Shown here: positions 1 to 7,510 of the stretch, in pieces
How the letters are laid out: every line of letters starts with the position of its first letter
Position numbering within the stretch: the first letter of the stretch is position 1
NCBI GenBank assembly: GCA_035430965.1
Contig: DAOMHQ010000101.1
Coordinates: 1-18,857, forward strand
DNA length: 18,857 nt
Direction of reading: 5' to 3'
From: JAKPRU01 sp029568995
Lineage (GTDB): Bacteria; Hinthialibacterota; Hinthialibacteria; Hinthialibacterales; JAKPRU01
Translations under genes and position numbers: made by a program
Notes under the pieces: model-generated
Databases searched by the model: none
What the model was told of the DNA's origin: nothing
Seen by the model: the letters and a program-made list of their open reading frames with translations, nothing else

Positions 1-585
1 TGCATCGACAGTTATCGGGCCGGTTCTATGGCTCGTGACTGGACCTGGGAAGAGGAGATGCGCATTAATTTCGGCAATCCCGGCGATTGGGATCATACAG
101 GCGCGCGCGGGCCGGAGGCCGTTCTGCTACCGGATGGTTCCATTCGAGTGTACTACATCGGCTGGAACGGTTCCGAAGGTCCGTATGTCCAACAGCCGAA
201 ATCGGGCGAACGCTGGCGCATTCTTTCCGCCATTTCCAAGGACGGCGTGAATTTCACTAAGGAAGCCGGTGTGCGGATTGATGCAGACCCGAATGCCAAG
301 CCTCCAAACGGGCCGGTTTCCATGTCGAAACCCCAGGTGGTTCGTTTGTCCGACGGACGATATCGGATGATTTTCGCGGCAGAATCCGAATCCGCTTTCA
401 GTGTCCTTTTTAGTGCAGTCTCGGAAAATGGCCTGAGTTGGCAACGGGAGCCGGGTATTCGCCTCGTAAATGAACAGGGTGAACCCGTGTATGGAGTGTG
501 TCCCAGCCTGGTTCGCACAGCAGAGGGAAAGTACCGACTCTATTATGACGGAGAGGGCGGAATCCGCAGCGCCGTGGCGAGGTAG
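1..585 (+). CDS. Five-bladed beta-propeller glycosidase-like protein, 5'-partial
   Basis: The frame is open from base 1 to the TAG at 583-585, so the gene very probably begins before the window; the ATG at 28 has no ribosome site and I do not treat it as the start. The 194 visible codons hold three recurring blade-like units of the type 'P-x-V-x-L-x-DG-x-YR-x-YY', seen at LLPDGSIRVYYIGWNG, VVRLSDGRYRMIF and LVRTAEGKYRLYYDG. Between them lie 'S-x-S-x-DG-x-x-W/F-x-x-E-x-G' stretches (SKDGVNFTKEAG, SENGLSWQREPG). This is the pattern of GH43/GH32/GH130-type and sialidase-like beta-propellers. I infer a glycan-binding or glycan-cleaving protein; the catalytic acids cannot be assigned because the N-terminus is missing. 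The DUF4091 gene starts 37 nt downstream on the same strand, so the two probably form one carbohydrate-related unit. A non-catalytic propeller lectin is an alternative. Confidence 0.7.
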   Translation, partial: CIDSYRAGSMARDWTWEEEMRINFGNPGDWDHTGARGPEAVLLPDGSIRVYYIGWNGSEGPYVQQPKSGERWRILSAISKDGVNFTKEAGVRIDADPNAKPPNGPVSMSKPQVVRLSDGRYRMIFAAESESAFSVLFSAVSENGLSWQREPGIRLVNEQGEPVYGVCPSLVRTAEGKYRLYYDGEGGIRSAVAR

Positions 586-606
586 AAAAATGGCCCTGGT
601 GACTCC

Positions 607-613
607 AAGGAGA
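607..613 (+). promoter_or_regulatory. Shine-Dalgarno deciding the DUF4091 start
   Basis: AAGGAGA lies 9 nt before the ATG at 623. It is the best ribosome site in the area and favours 623 over the upstream in-frame ATG at 590, which is preceded only by a weaker GAGGT. Confidence 0.7.
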
Positions 614-622
614 TCCATCAAT

Positions 623-2602
623 ATGCAACTCACAGGCAGTATACAAACACTCTTCTTGATCTGTCTAATTCTCATCGCGGGGAACGCAGCCATAGCGAAT
701 CCCATCGCCTGGCCGGTAGATGATATGACCCGCATCCTGCCCACCGACTCGCCTCCGCCACCTACCGCGCTCAATCTCAGCATCTTCCTCAGCGGCGCAC
801 GAGGGGAATACGCCTCATTCGGCCTTGCCGTGTGGAATGATTCACCCATTACCGCATTGAAAACGCGGATCAGCCGTCTTGCTTGCGCGGAACAACAAAG
901 CACGATTATCGTCCCCGCAACGTTCCGCTTTGCCCAATCTGTCCCTGTACAGGCCAATACACGAAACACCCCCAAAGAAGAACTGGCGTTCATCGCCCCC
1001 GCCCAAGTCCCGGACCCGCTGTTACCGGATGCGCCATTGCCCCTGGAGGCGAATCGAGTCGCTTTCTTTTGGGTCACTGTCCAGGTCCCCAAGGATGCTC
1101 TCCCCGGACATTACACCGGAACCGTAACCATCACAGTCAACGGCCTTCCGATTGCCCTGCCGGTGGCCCTGGACATCTGGGATTTCGATATGCCGACCGA
1201 ACGTCACTTGAATGTGACGATCTGGTTCCATGATACCGCGATGTGTTCCGCTCACGGTGTGGAGCGCTTTTCCAAAGAGTACTGGCGGTTCCTGAAGGTC
1301 TACGCCGAGGACATCGCCCGGCATCGCCAGAATGTCATTCTCGTTCCCCTGGACCTGATTCAACTGAAAGGCGGAATTCGCGGAGTAAAATGCGACTTCG
1401 ACTACTTTGACCGCTACATCGAGACATTTTTAAATGCGGGCATTACCATGCTTGAATTGAGTCACCTGGCGCATTTCGGACCGGACGGTTGGGAAGGCTC
1501 TGATATCGTGTGGCGCAATTTCAGAATCGGGGAAAAGGAAACCGCTCCGGACAACGCATCGCTTGTTGCCGATCTATTGGGAGAACTGGTATTGCATCTG
1601 AAGGAAAAAGGATGGCTCGAAATCAGCGCCATCCATGTTGCCGATGAGCCTTCCGTGAATAATCTACAATCTTGGAAAGAACATTCGGCGCTTGTTGGAA
1701 GAGTCGCGCCCGGACTCAGGCGCATTGACGCCATCGAGGCGGAAGAATTCCAGGGATTTCTGGAAATCTGGGTTCCGAAGCTTCAGGTAATCGAACCATG
1801 GAAAGATCCGCTACATCGTGCCGTCGAGAACGGCGCAGAATTGTGGTTCTATACTTGCTGCCATCCGTATGGAGTTTATCCCAACCGATTTCTGGATAGT
1901 ACCCTTTTGCAGCTGCGGCTCCTGCCCTGGATGGCGGCACGATACGATTTGAAAGGCTACCTGCATTGGGCACTGAATCACTGGGGCAACGAAGATCCAT
2001 ACAAGAAGGCCGCCCTGGGCGAGCTCCCGCCGGGAGACCATTGCATTGTCTATCCGGGAGAGAACGGACCGAACGATTCCATCCGCTGGGAGGTGTTTCG
2101 CGACGGTTTGGAGGATTATGAATATCTGCAGGTTCTCGAACAAAGGCTGGCCGATTTCAAAAAGGAACTCGGAGTCCCGGCGTCATTTTTCAACCCGCAT
2201 CAACGGATCGAGGAATTAGTCTCCAGGCTGGTTCCCGATGCCATCCGATACAGTCGCTCTCATAGAGATTTTCGCGAAATCCGGCGACAGATCGCCGAGG
2301 AGATCGAAGACCTGGACGCCACCCCGGTTCTCCTGGTGCAAACCAGCCCACCCGAAGGCACGGAGATGGGTATCGGTCCCGCAACAGTGATCGTGCGCGG
2401 CCTCACAGAATCGGGGGCTGTAGTAACAGTGAACGAGAAAGAACTCGAGCCGGATTCAACCGGCTATTTCGCCGCGCACGTGATTCTCAAGCCGGGTGCT
2501 CCCGTTATCTCTATTGAGGCAAGGACCAACACCGGCAGGCATATCGCGAGACGCCATTTTCGGTTGATTGAGCAGTTAGAGGACCGCAAATCGGACAAGT
2601 AG
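623..2602 (+). CDS. Secreted DUF4091-family glycoside hydrolase-like protein with C-terminal Ig-like domain
   Basis: The 659-residue product starts with a signal peptide (hydrophobic core about residues 10-22, cleavage near AIA-NP), so it is exported. Residues about 40-200 form the beta-sandwich seen in front of DUF4091 domains, including 'VPKDALPGHYTGTVTI' and a following WDF. A TIM-barrel-like region follows, with VADEPS at 338-343 (Asp341-Glu342 are the likely acidic pair). The DUF4091 signature then appears: LWFYTCCHPYG, GYLHWALNHWG and FRDGLEDYEYL. About residues 570-650 look like a glucodextranase-B or Ig-like domain, with 'TSPPEGT' at the start and a strand pattern ending in GRHIARRHF. 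DUF4091 proteins are glycoside hydrolase-like and occur in polysaccharide-degrading bacteria; the substrate here is unknown. An upstream ATG at 590 would add 11 residues including RR. The gene follows the propeller gene closely and ends 7 nt from the dnaJ stop on the other strand. Confidence 0.85.
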   Translation: MQLTGSIQTLFLICLILIAGNAAIANPIAWPVDDMTRILPTDSPPPPTALNLSIFLSGARGEYASFGLAVWNDSPITALKTRISRLACAEQQSTIIVPATFRFAQSVPVQANTRNTPKEELAFIAPAQVPDPLLPDAPLPLEANRVAFFWVTVQVPKDALPGHYTGTVTITVNGLPIALPVALDIWDFDMPTERHLNVTIWFHDTAMCSAHGVERFSKEYWRFLKVYAEDIARHRQNVILVPLDLIQLKGGIRGVKCDFDYFDRYIETFLNAGITMLELSHLAHFGPDGWEGSDIVWRNFRIGEKETAPDNASLVADLLGELVLHLKEKGWLEISAIHVADEPSVNNLQSWKEHSALVGRVAPGLRRIDAIEAEEFQGFLEIWVPKLQVIEPWKDPLHRAVENGAELWFYTCCHPYGVYPNRFLDSTLLQLRLLPWMAARYDLKGYLHWALNHWGNEDPYKKAALGELPPGDHCIVYPGENGPNDSIRWEVFRDGLEDYEYLQVLEQRLADFKKELGVPASFFNPHQRIEELVSRLVPDAIRYSRSHRDFREIRRQIAEEIEDLDATPVLLVQTSPPEGTEMGIGPATVIVRGLTESGAVVTVNEKELEPDSTGYFAAHVILKPGAPVISIEARTNTGRHIARRHFRLIEQLEDRKSDK

Positions 2603-2609
2603 ATTCTTT

Positions 2610-3758
2610 TTACCCTTCCCCGCCGAAGACGCTCTTGACTTTATCAAAGAAGGACGCGCTCTGGGGGTAAGTTTCTTCGCCGCTGATCTTGGCGAATTCC
2701 TGGAGCAGCTGTTTCTGTTTTGCAGTCAGTTTCGTTGGAGTCTCCAGCACTACCCGCACCAGCTGGTCTCCCTGTCCGTAACCGCGCAGGTTTGGCATTC
2801 CATGGCCGCGAAGACGGAAAATCTTACCTGTCTGTGTCCCTGCCGGAATCTTCAATTTGGCACGACTGTCCATGGTGGGGACACTCAAATCCGTGCCGAG
2901 CGCCGCCTGCGCGATGGAGATCGGTACTTCGCACAGCAAATCATCCCCCTGTCGGGCAAACAAAGCGTGTGGCATCACTGTCAGGAAAATGTACAAGTCT
3001 CCGGGAGGACCACCGCCGACACCAGCCTCTCCTTCCCCGGTTATTTTGAGCCTGACACCCGTATCCGCCCCAGGCGGAATCCGAACGGTGACTTTCTGTC
3101 GTTGCAGAACCCGGCCCGATCCGTGACAGGCCACACAAGGAGTTTCGATAAACGTCCCGCGCCCGCCGCACCGGGAACAGGTCCGCGAGATGCTGAAGAA
3201 TCCCTGGGACATGGTAACCTGGCCGGTCCCACGGCATTGAGGGCAGCTCTGCGGCTGGGAACCCGGAGCGCAGCCGCTCCCCCCGCAGGTATCGCAGACC
3301 GCCTGCTTGGGAATCTCGACTCGTTTCTCGGTTCCGGTGAAGGCTTCTTTAAGAGTAATCTGGAGGTCATAGCGCAGGTCATCCCCACGACGGACACGGG
3401 ATCGCGTGGGGCGGCCCCGCACTCCGAATCCTCCGAAAAGCCCCTCGAACAGATCGCCGAAATCGCCAAAAATATCGCTGAAATCCGTGAACGCCTGACC
3501 GGTGAACTCATACCCGCCCGGTCCGCCCACCCCCACGCCTGCATGACCAAACTGGTCATAGGCCCGACGTTTCTGCTCATCGGCGAGTATTTCATAGGCC
3601 TCGGTCGCTTCTTTGAATTTTTCTTCGGCGCCCTTATCCCCCGGATTTCGATCCGGATGGTATTTCAGTGCCAGCTTTCGGTAGGCCTTCTTGATTTCGT
3701 CGTTCGTCGCGCTCCTGGAAACGCCAAGAACCTCGTAGTAGTCTTTTTTCTCTGCCAT
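2610..3758 (-). CDS. dnaJ: Chaperone protein DnaJ (Hsp40)
   Basis: The 382-residue product is a complete class I J-protein, the co-chaperone that stimulates DnaK ATPase and delivers unfolded substrates in the cytoplasm. The J domain spans residues 5-70, with the HPD triad at 34-36 and the usual KDYYEVLGV start. A Gly/Phe-rich region covers about 71-115. The zinc-binding region begins at Cys155 and has all four CxxCxGxG repeats (CDTCGGSG, CPQCRGTG, CSRCGGRG, CVACHGSG). The substrate-binding C-terminal domains follow, with RLRGHGMPNLRG recognisable. The length is normal for the family. I chose the ATG at 3758 because it gives the conserved MAEKKDYYEVLG start; an in-frame ATG at 3767 adds three residues, and neither has a clear Shine-Dalgarno. 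No dnaK or grpE is adjacent, so this is an isolated dnaJ, with a candidate promoter just upstream. Confidence 0.96.
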   Translation of the reverse strand: MAEKKDYYEVLGVSRSATNDEIKKAYRKLALKYHPDRNPGDKGAEEKFKEATEAYEILADEQKRRAYDQFGHAGVGVGGPGGYEFTGQAFTDFSDIFGDFGDLFEGLFGGFGVRGRPTRSRVRRGDDLRYDLQITLKEAFTGTEKRVEIPKQAVCDTCGGSGCAPGSQPQSCPQCRGTGQVTMSQGFFSISRTCSRCGGRGTFIETPCVACHGSGRVLQRQKVTVRIPPGADTGVRLKITGEGEAGVGGGPPGDLYIFLTVMPHALFARQGDDLLCEVPISIAQAALGTDLSVPTMDSRAKLKIPAGTQTGKIFRLRGHGMPNLRGYGQGDQLVRVVLETPTKLTAKQKQLLQEFAKISGEETYPQSASFFDKVKSVFGGEG

Positions 3759-3798
3759 AGTGGCCATGTCCGTATGCCCGTATGTGCCAAATCGGCGC

Positions 3799-3828
3799 AA
3801 TATACAATTATCCCCACCATTCAACCAA
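3799..3828 (-). promoter_or_regulatory. Candidate sigma70-type promoter of dnaJ
   Basis: Read on the minus strand, TTGGTT (3823-3828) and TATATT (3799-3804) are separated by 18 bp, matching 3/6 and 5/6 of the consensus. The expected start near 3792 leaves a short leader before the dnaJ ATG. I found no CIRCE-type TTAGCACTC repeat and no convincing sigma32 box. This was assigned by eye only. Confidence 0.4.
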
Positions 3829-3978
3829 GCGATAGTAGATCATGCCGGGTTGGATTACCTATGTTCAATGTTCGGAATGCCGAAGATAGCATTCCAGATC
3901 GAGAAAAAGGCCGCAAATACAACCGTCCACATGCGGCTACCCATATTCGATAATAGCAATTCATGGACCGACCGGGGA

Positions 3979-6015
3979 TTATCTGGCCCGAAGTCGATCC
4001 GGAGAAACGACTCGGATCGGGCTGGGGCGGAATCCAAGTCCATGGATGCACAGCGTCGCGTCTGCAATCAGGTTATTCATAACCAGACTTCCCGCGATGA
4101 CCGGCTGGGGCAAATCCAGACGGCTGGCGCATCCACGAAAGATATGCCCGTCAACGCTTTGCCATTCATAGATCCCGGCGGTATCCGGGAGTTGGATTTC
4201 GGAAGGTTTCAGGATTCCGACGGTTTCTTCTCCGAACTCCATCAGAACCGACTCGGAACGGCCTGGCTGTTGGACCGAGAATTGCGCGACCGGAGTGCCC
4301 AAGGGTATCTCCTGGGTCTCCTCCATGCGGCTCACCAGATAAATGCTGTTTACCGCGTGGGGTGGGGATAGATAAAGCGTCGTGCTTTGTCCGGGAGGGA
4401 TCTCAATTTTGAGCCCGACGGCCTTGAACGATCCGAAACGGTTGTACATATTCGGAACAATGCGATAGGCATGTAATCCAGCCTGTTTTGCCGTCAAGAC
4501 CCGGTGCTGAGACCAATGCGTGACATAAATGACAAGATTTACAGCAAGAATCACGACAACCCATATCCCGATTCGCCGGGATGGATGGAGAAGGGGGAGA
4601 TTTGCGCTCAGATCCGTAATCTCCCGATAAATCCTGCAATTTAAGAGACAAATGGCCAAAATCCCGACGATCAGGAATCCCGTCAAACCGATTTCGGTCC
4701 ACCGGATACCGTCGGTGGCCCCCAAGATGAACCGTGCAATCATGAATGCCGCCGGACGAAAATCCAATACGGAAAATTCACAATACACAGTCCATAGCAC
4801 AATCGCCACACCGATTCCCAGGCCCACCGGGAAAGACAGTCTGATACAACCTCCAAACAGAAACACAACTCCAACAATTGCAAAGGGTAAGGAAGAAAGA
4901 GCCAATCCCTGGTCCGGGAATGTCGAGAGCCATGGCGCAGTCGCTGTAATCGAGATGAAAATCCCTGTCAAAAAACAGGCCACAGCCAGCATTCCCCACC
5001 TTTGCCGATCTCTCACAGCAAAAGCCACCAATCCGGCAATACCCAGTAGCAGAATCGGATATCGCACAAAAAGCCCCTGCTCCCATGAAAATAGGGACGC
5101 CAGCCAATCCACTGGGCGGAGGTTCCATTCCGGGTGAACTGCCGGGATGGGCCAGGGATGACCGGATTGTTCCCTCCAAATCAGCCACTGCGGGGAAAAC
5201 GTGATTGTGAATGAGAGAACATAGCTCAAGAAATCCCAAAAGAAAATCCGGCGGGAATCCTTCGATCGGAAATAGATGTCAAAAATGGGCCACACACAGA
5301 AAAACACGTTCAACGGTCGAACGAGGCAGAACACTCCGGCGGCTGTCCCCAACATGATCGCTGTCCGGGAACGCGGGTCTTCTCGATATTCCAGCCATTC
5401 AAACAGAACAAACGCCGCCGCAAAGAACGAAAATGCGTCCGGCAGGGAACCATCCCAGAAAGCCTTTCCGAGCAGGGGAGATCCCAGCACCCCAATGGCA
5501 ACCCATGCCAGTGAGAACTCCCGGCGGAACAATCTCCACAAGGATGCTGCGGTCAATCCGCTTCCCAACAGAATGTAAAACATGGTCCCGATATTCAGGC
5601 CTAGATAGTAGAAATCATTATATCCGTCGTTGAGATGGGGCCATCCCAGGAACTGAAGAAGAGAGACCAGAACATACGCAGAAAAGAAAAAGGGAGTCCA
5701 GAATATGGCGGGACCGGGAGCGGCAGGATTGGAGGGCAATCCCATATCCCGACGAGGTTCGAGTGAAACTCCGCGCGGCCAGCCGGCCCCCCATTGTGTC
5801 GCTTCATTCCCGATATTGAGATCGCCATCGAAAAGTACCGACCGCAGATAAGAATAGGAGAGATTTCCATGCGGAGAGAGTACCGGTCCCAGGCAAAACA
5901 GCCCCACCACGCCCAGCAACACCATGACCGGAAAGAATCGCGGCGCGCGTTCCTCTGCCTGATGGTCTGGGCATTCGGAGCACTCAGTCAACTCTGGGAT
6001 AGGGACATCGGCCAT
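3979..6015 (-). CDS. Polytopic membrane protein, GT-C/PMT-like glycosyltransferase candidate
   Basis: The 678-residue product begins with about 26 polar residues and a first membrane helix at about 27-46. Next comes a periplasmic-type loop with YSYLRSVLFDGDLNIGNE, where Asp63-Gly-Asp65 sits where GT-C enzymes carry their acidic metal or dolichyl-phosphate-sugar site. About ten or more further hydrophobic segments run to residue 490 or so, followed by a soluble, beta-rich C-terminal part of roughly 180 residues. This matches bacterial PMT/GT39-like proteins that use lipid-linked sugars at the membrane, but I cannot name the donor or acceptor. AAGGTGA at 6022-6028 (minus strand) lies 6 nt before the ATG, supporting this start. 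The gene sits upstream of dnaJ with 220 nt between. A non-enzymatic O-antigen-type membrane protein is the alternative. Confidence 0.72.
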   Translation of the reverse strand: MADVPIPELTECSECPDHQAEERAPRFFPVMVLLGVVGLFCLGPVLSPHGNLSYSYLRSVLFDGDLNIGNEATQWGAGWPRGVSLEPRRDMGLPSNPAAPGPAIFWTPFFFSAYVLVSLLQFLGWPHLNDGYNDFYYLGLNIGTMFYILLGSGLTAASLWRLFRREFSLAWVAIGVLGSPLLGKAFWDGSLPDAFSFFAAAFVLFEWLEYREDPRSRTAIMLGTAAGVFCLVRPLNVFFCVWPIFDIYFRSKDSRRIFFWDFLSYVLSFTITFSPQWLIWREQSGHPWPIPAVHPEWNLRPVDWLASLFSWEQGLFVRYPILLLGIAGLVAFAVRDRQRWGMLAVACFLTGIFISITATAPWLSTFPDQGLALSSLPFAIVGVVFLFGGCIRLSFPVGLGIGVAIVLWTVYCEFSVLDFRPAAFMIARFILGATDGIRWTEIGLTGFLIVGILAICLLNCRIYREITDLSANLPLLHPSRRIGIWVVVILAVNLVIYVTHWSQHRVLTAKQAGLHAYRIVPNMYNRFGSFKAVGLKIEIPPGQSTTLYLSPPHAVNSIYLVSRMEETQEIPLGTPVAQFSVQQPGRSESVLMEFGEETVGILKPSEIQLPDTAGIYEWQSVDGHIFRGCASRLDLPQPVIAGSLVMNNLIADATLCIHGLGFRPSPIRVVSPDRLRAR

Positions 6016-6210
6016 CTGTAGTCACCTTGAGTGCCGCCTATTCTTGCATAGTTCACGGTGACTCCTAGGGTAAGAGCATTCTCTCACGATGGTGTTGCCG
6101 GATGCGGACGCTGGTCGATTCGATTCGTTCGGACTATCATTTACATGAGACTCTGTGCGATTGAATCCGGAATCTCGAAACGGCATGACCCCATTCGGAT
6201 TGGAAGCGTT
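6016..6210. other. Divergent intergenic region
   Basis: This 195-nt stretch separates the leftward membrane glycosyltransferase candidate from the rightward small membrane protein, so it must hold start signals for both directions. Apart from the Shine-Dalgarno at 6022-6028 I see only weak promoter-like hexamers and no strong hairpin. The rightward frame stays open back to a GTG at 6058, but the residues it would add are arginine-rich and not protein-like. Confidence 0.5.
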
Positions 6211-6468
6211 ATGAATGTTACAGGTGGATTGTTGGGAGATGCACCGTTGGCTGTCCGTGTGGCAGTGGGTGCTGTGTTCTGGGTATTGAGCGTGCTGATC
6301 CTGATTTATCATCGTTCCGGCGCTCAAGTTGTGGGCATGGTTCTCGTCCTGATAGGTTCGCTGGGCCTTATCACGGGAGCGAATCCGCACATTGCCCTGT
6401 TATTGGTCCTGTTCGGATTTATCTGTCATTCTCTTGGTCGCGTGATGCACTGGATGCGTCGTCGGTAA
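6211..6468 (+). CDS. Small hydrophobic membrane protein, three predicted helices
   Basis: The 85-residue product has three hydrophobic stretches: about residues 13-33 (VAVGAVFWVLSVLILIY), 37-56 (VVGMVLVLIGSLGLITG) and 59-76 (IALLLVLFGFICHSL). It ends in a basic MHWMRRR tail, which suggests that end is cytoplasmic. I do not recognise a family. I chose the ATG at 6211 because the hydrophobic domain starts soon after it and GGAAG (6202-6206) precedes it at a short 4-nt spacing; an in-frame ATG at 6145 is possible but adds an unconvincing polar stretch. The HEAT/TPR gene begins 19 nt after the stop, so the two are probably co-transcribed and may act together at the membrane. Confidence 0.6.
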   Translation: MNVTGGLLGDAPLAVRVAVGAVFWVLSVLILIYHRSGAQVVGMVLVLIGSLGLITGANPHIALLLVLFGFICHSLGRVMHWMRRR

Positions 6469-6487
6469 GAACGGTTCGAACAACGAA

Positions 6488-7330
6488 ATGATCCCGAAAT
6501 CTCCGATTTCATCCCCTTCCGGCGGCAATCTGATTCCCGTCGGACCTCAGATCCCCAAACGATGGTGGACCGTCCTGGCCTTTTTGCCTGTCGTGGCAAT
6601 TGGAACGCTTTTCCTCGCCTTGGGGCCGTTGTGGAACAGCTACCAACTCCGGGAGATGATGGCACGCCTGGACCAGTCGGACCCAATGCAATCGGAACAG
6701 GGCCTGATCGGAATGGTTGCGTTGGGACAACGGGCTATTGAACCGATGGAGATCTGGCTTCAGGATCCCAGTCCGGAGCGGCGTAGAAAAGCCGCGCTGG
6801 CTTTGTCACAGATCCCGGGTGAACGGGCGTATCTGCTCCTGTTAAACGCCCTGCAAGACAGGGACCGCCAGGTCAGGGAATATGCCCAGAACGGAATCCT
6901 TCGCCGGTTGAGTATGGGTCTCATGGCGGAGATTCCCAAGTGGGAAGATGGCGCATTGAAAGATTCTGCAGCGATCATACGGGATGGGACACCGGAACTG
7001 GAGACAACTTACCGGGAGGGTCTCTCCCTGATGAAAGAGGAGGACTGGGAGGCGGCTCTGGATCATTGGGATGCTGCGATCCGGCAGGGTCCTGACTGGG
7101 CAGCGGCATATTACCAGCGAGCGAAGACTCTCTATTCCCTGGGTAGATTCGACGCCTGCCTGCGGGATTGCCAGGAGGTGCTCCGTTATCATCCGGACCA
7201 CTTGGGGGTTCTGATCTATATGGGAAATGCCTACTACCACGCCGGGTATTGGGATCTGGCGTACGACACATTCATGCGCACACTGGACCTGATTCAGCGT
7301 CTCAAAATGACACCCCCCGCCCGTTCGTGA
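6488..7330 (+). CDS. Membrane-anchored HEAT/TPR repeat protein
   Basis: The 280-residue product has a proline-rich N-terminus of about 25 residues and one membrane helix at about 26-48. Residues 70-140 form HEAT-like paired helices, in which GERAYLLLLNALQDRDRQVREYA is typical of the PBS-lyase/HEAT type. About residues 174-275 form three tetratricopeptide repeats with the usual small-residue positions (EEDWEAALDHWDAAI, AAAYYQRAKTLYSLGRFDACL, MGNAYYHAGYWDLAYDTFM). Both repeat types bind proteins, so this is probably an envelope scaffold facing one side of the membrane. No enzymatic motif is visible. It follows the small membrane protein by 19 nt. The start has no strong Shine-Dalgarno, which fits translation coupled to the gene before it. 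Confidence 0.75.
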   Translation: MIPKSPISSPSGGNLIPVGPQIPKRWWTVLAFLPVVAIGTLFLALGPLWNSYQLREMMARLDQSDPMQSEQGLIGMVALGQRAIEPMEIWLQDPSPERRRKAALALSQIPGERAYLLLLNALQDRDRQVREYAQNGILRRLSMGLMAEIPKWEDGALKDSAAIIRDGTPELETTYREGLSLMKEEDWEAALDHWDAAIRQGPDWAAAYYQRAKTLYSLGRFDACLRDCQEVLRYHPDHLGVLIYMGNAYYHAGYWDLAYDTFMRTLDLIQRLKMTPPARS

Positions 7331-7385
7331 TCAACAGCCTTCCCGGACAGTGTTTCACCATCTTCTCACCCCTCAAAACATCGAC

Positions 7386-7414
7386 CTGACGATTGCTTGG
7401 AAGCAGGATACTGT
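7386..7414 (+). promoter_or_regulatory. Weak candidate promoter of the giant protease gene
   Basis: CTGACG (7386-7391) and TACTGT (7409-7414) have a 17-bp spacer but match only 4/6 and 3/6 of the sigma70 consensus. They lie in the 180-nt space between the HEAT/TPR gene and the TTG start at 7511. I see no terminator hairpin in that space, so read-through is also possible. Confidence 0.22.
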
Positions 7415-7494
7415 CCATGTTAGACTGGTATTCTCTGTTTGGATGAAAAACTGACGACTTGCCCATTTGAGATATCAGCACTCAACCGGGTAAC

Positions 7495-7504
7495 AGGAAA
7501 GAGG
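7495..7504 (+). promoter_or_regulatory. Shine-Dalgarno deciding a TTG start
   Basis: AGGAAAGAGG precedes the TTG at 7511, with its last GAGG 6 nt away. No in-frame ATG lies near the signal peptide, and the TTG at 7439 lacks such a site. This supports 7511 as the true start. Confidence 0.65.
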
Positions 7505-7510
7505 CTTCCT

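Noticed and set aside
470..622. N-terminal extension of the DUF4091 protein overlapping the upstream gene
   Set aside because: The signal peptide and the strong Shine-Dalgarno point to 623. The extension overlaps the propeller gene and is not protein-like.
127..1092. 321-codon minus-strand open frame opposite the two glycosidase-like genes
   Set aside because: Antisense shadow of two well-supported plus-strand genes; no motif or ribosome site.
2802..3953. 383-codon plus-strand open frame across dnaJ
   Set aside because: It runs antisense to an unmistakable DnaJ with all its motifs and shows no recognisable protein features.
3759..3978. Heat-shock regulatory element (CIRCE or sigma32) before dnaJ
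   Set aside because: I looked for TTAGCACTC-type inverted repeats and CTTGAA/CCCCAT boxes and found none that were convincing.
3855..4067. 70-codon minus-strand frame with a hydrophobic end (WTVVFAAFFSIW) overlapping the 3' end of the membrane glycosyltransferase gene
   Set aside because: The hydrophobic stretch is suggestive of a tiny membrane protein, but there is no Shine-Dalgarno at either possible ATG and most of the frame overlaps another gene. Not enough to call.
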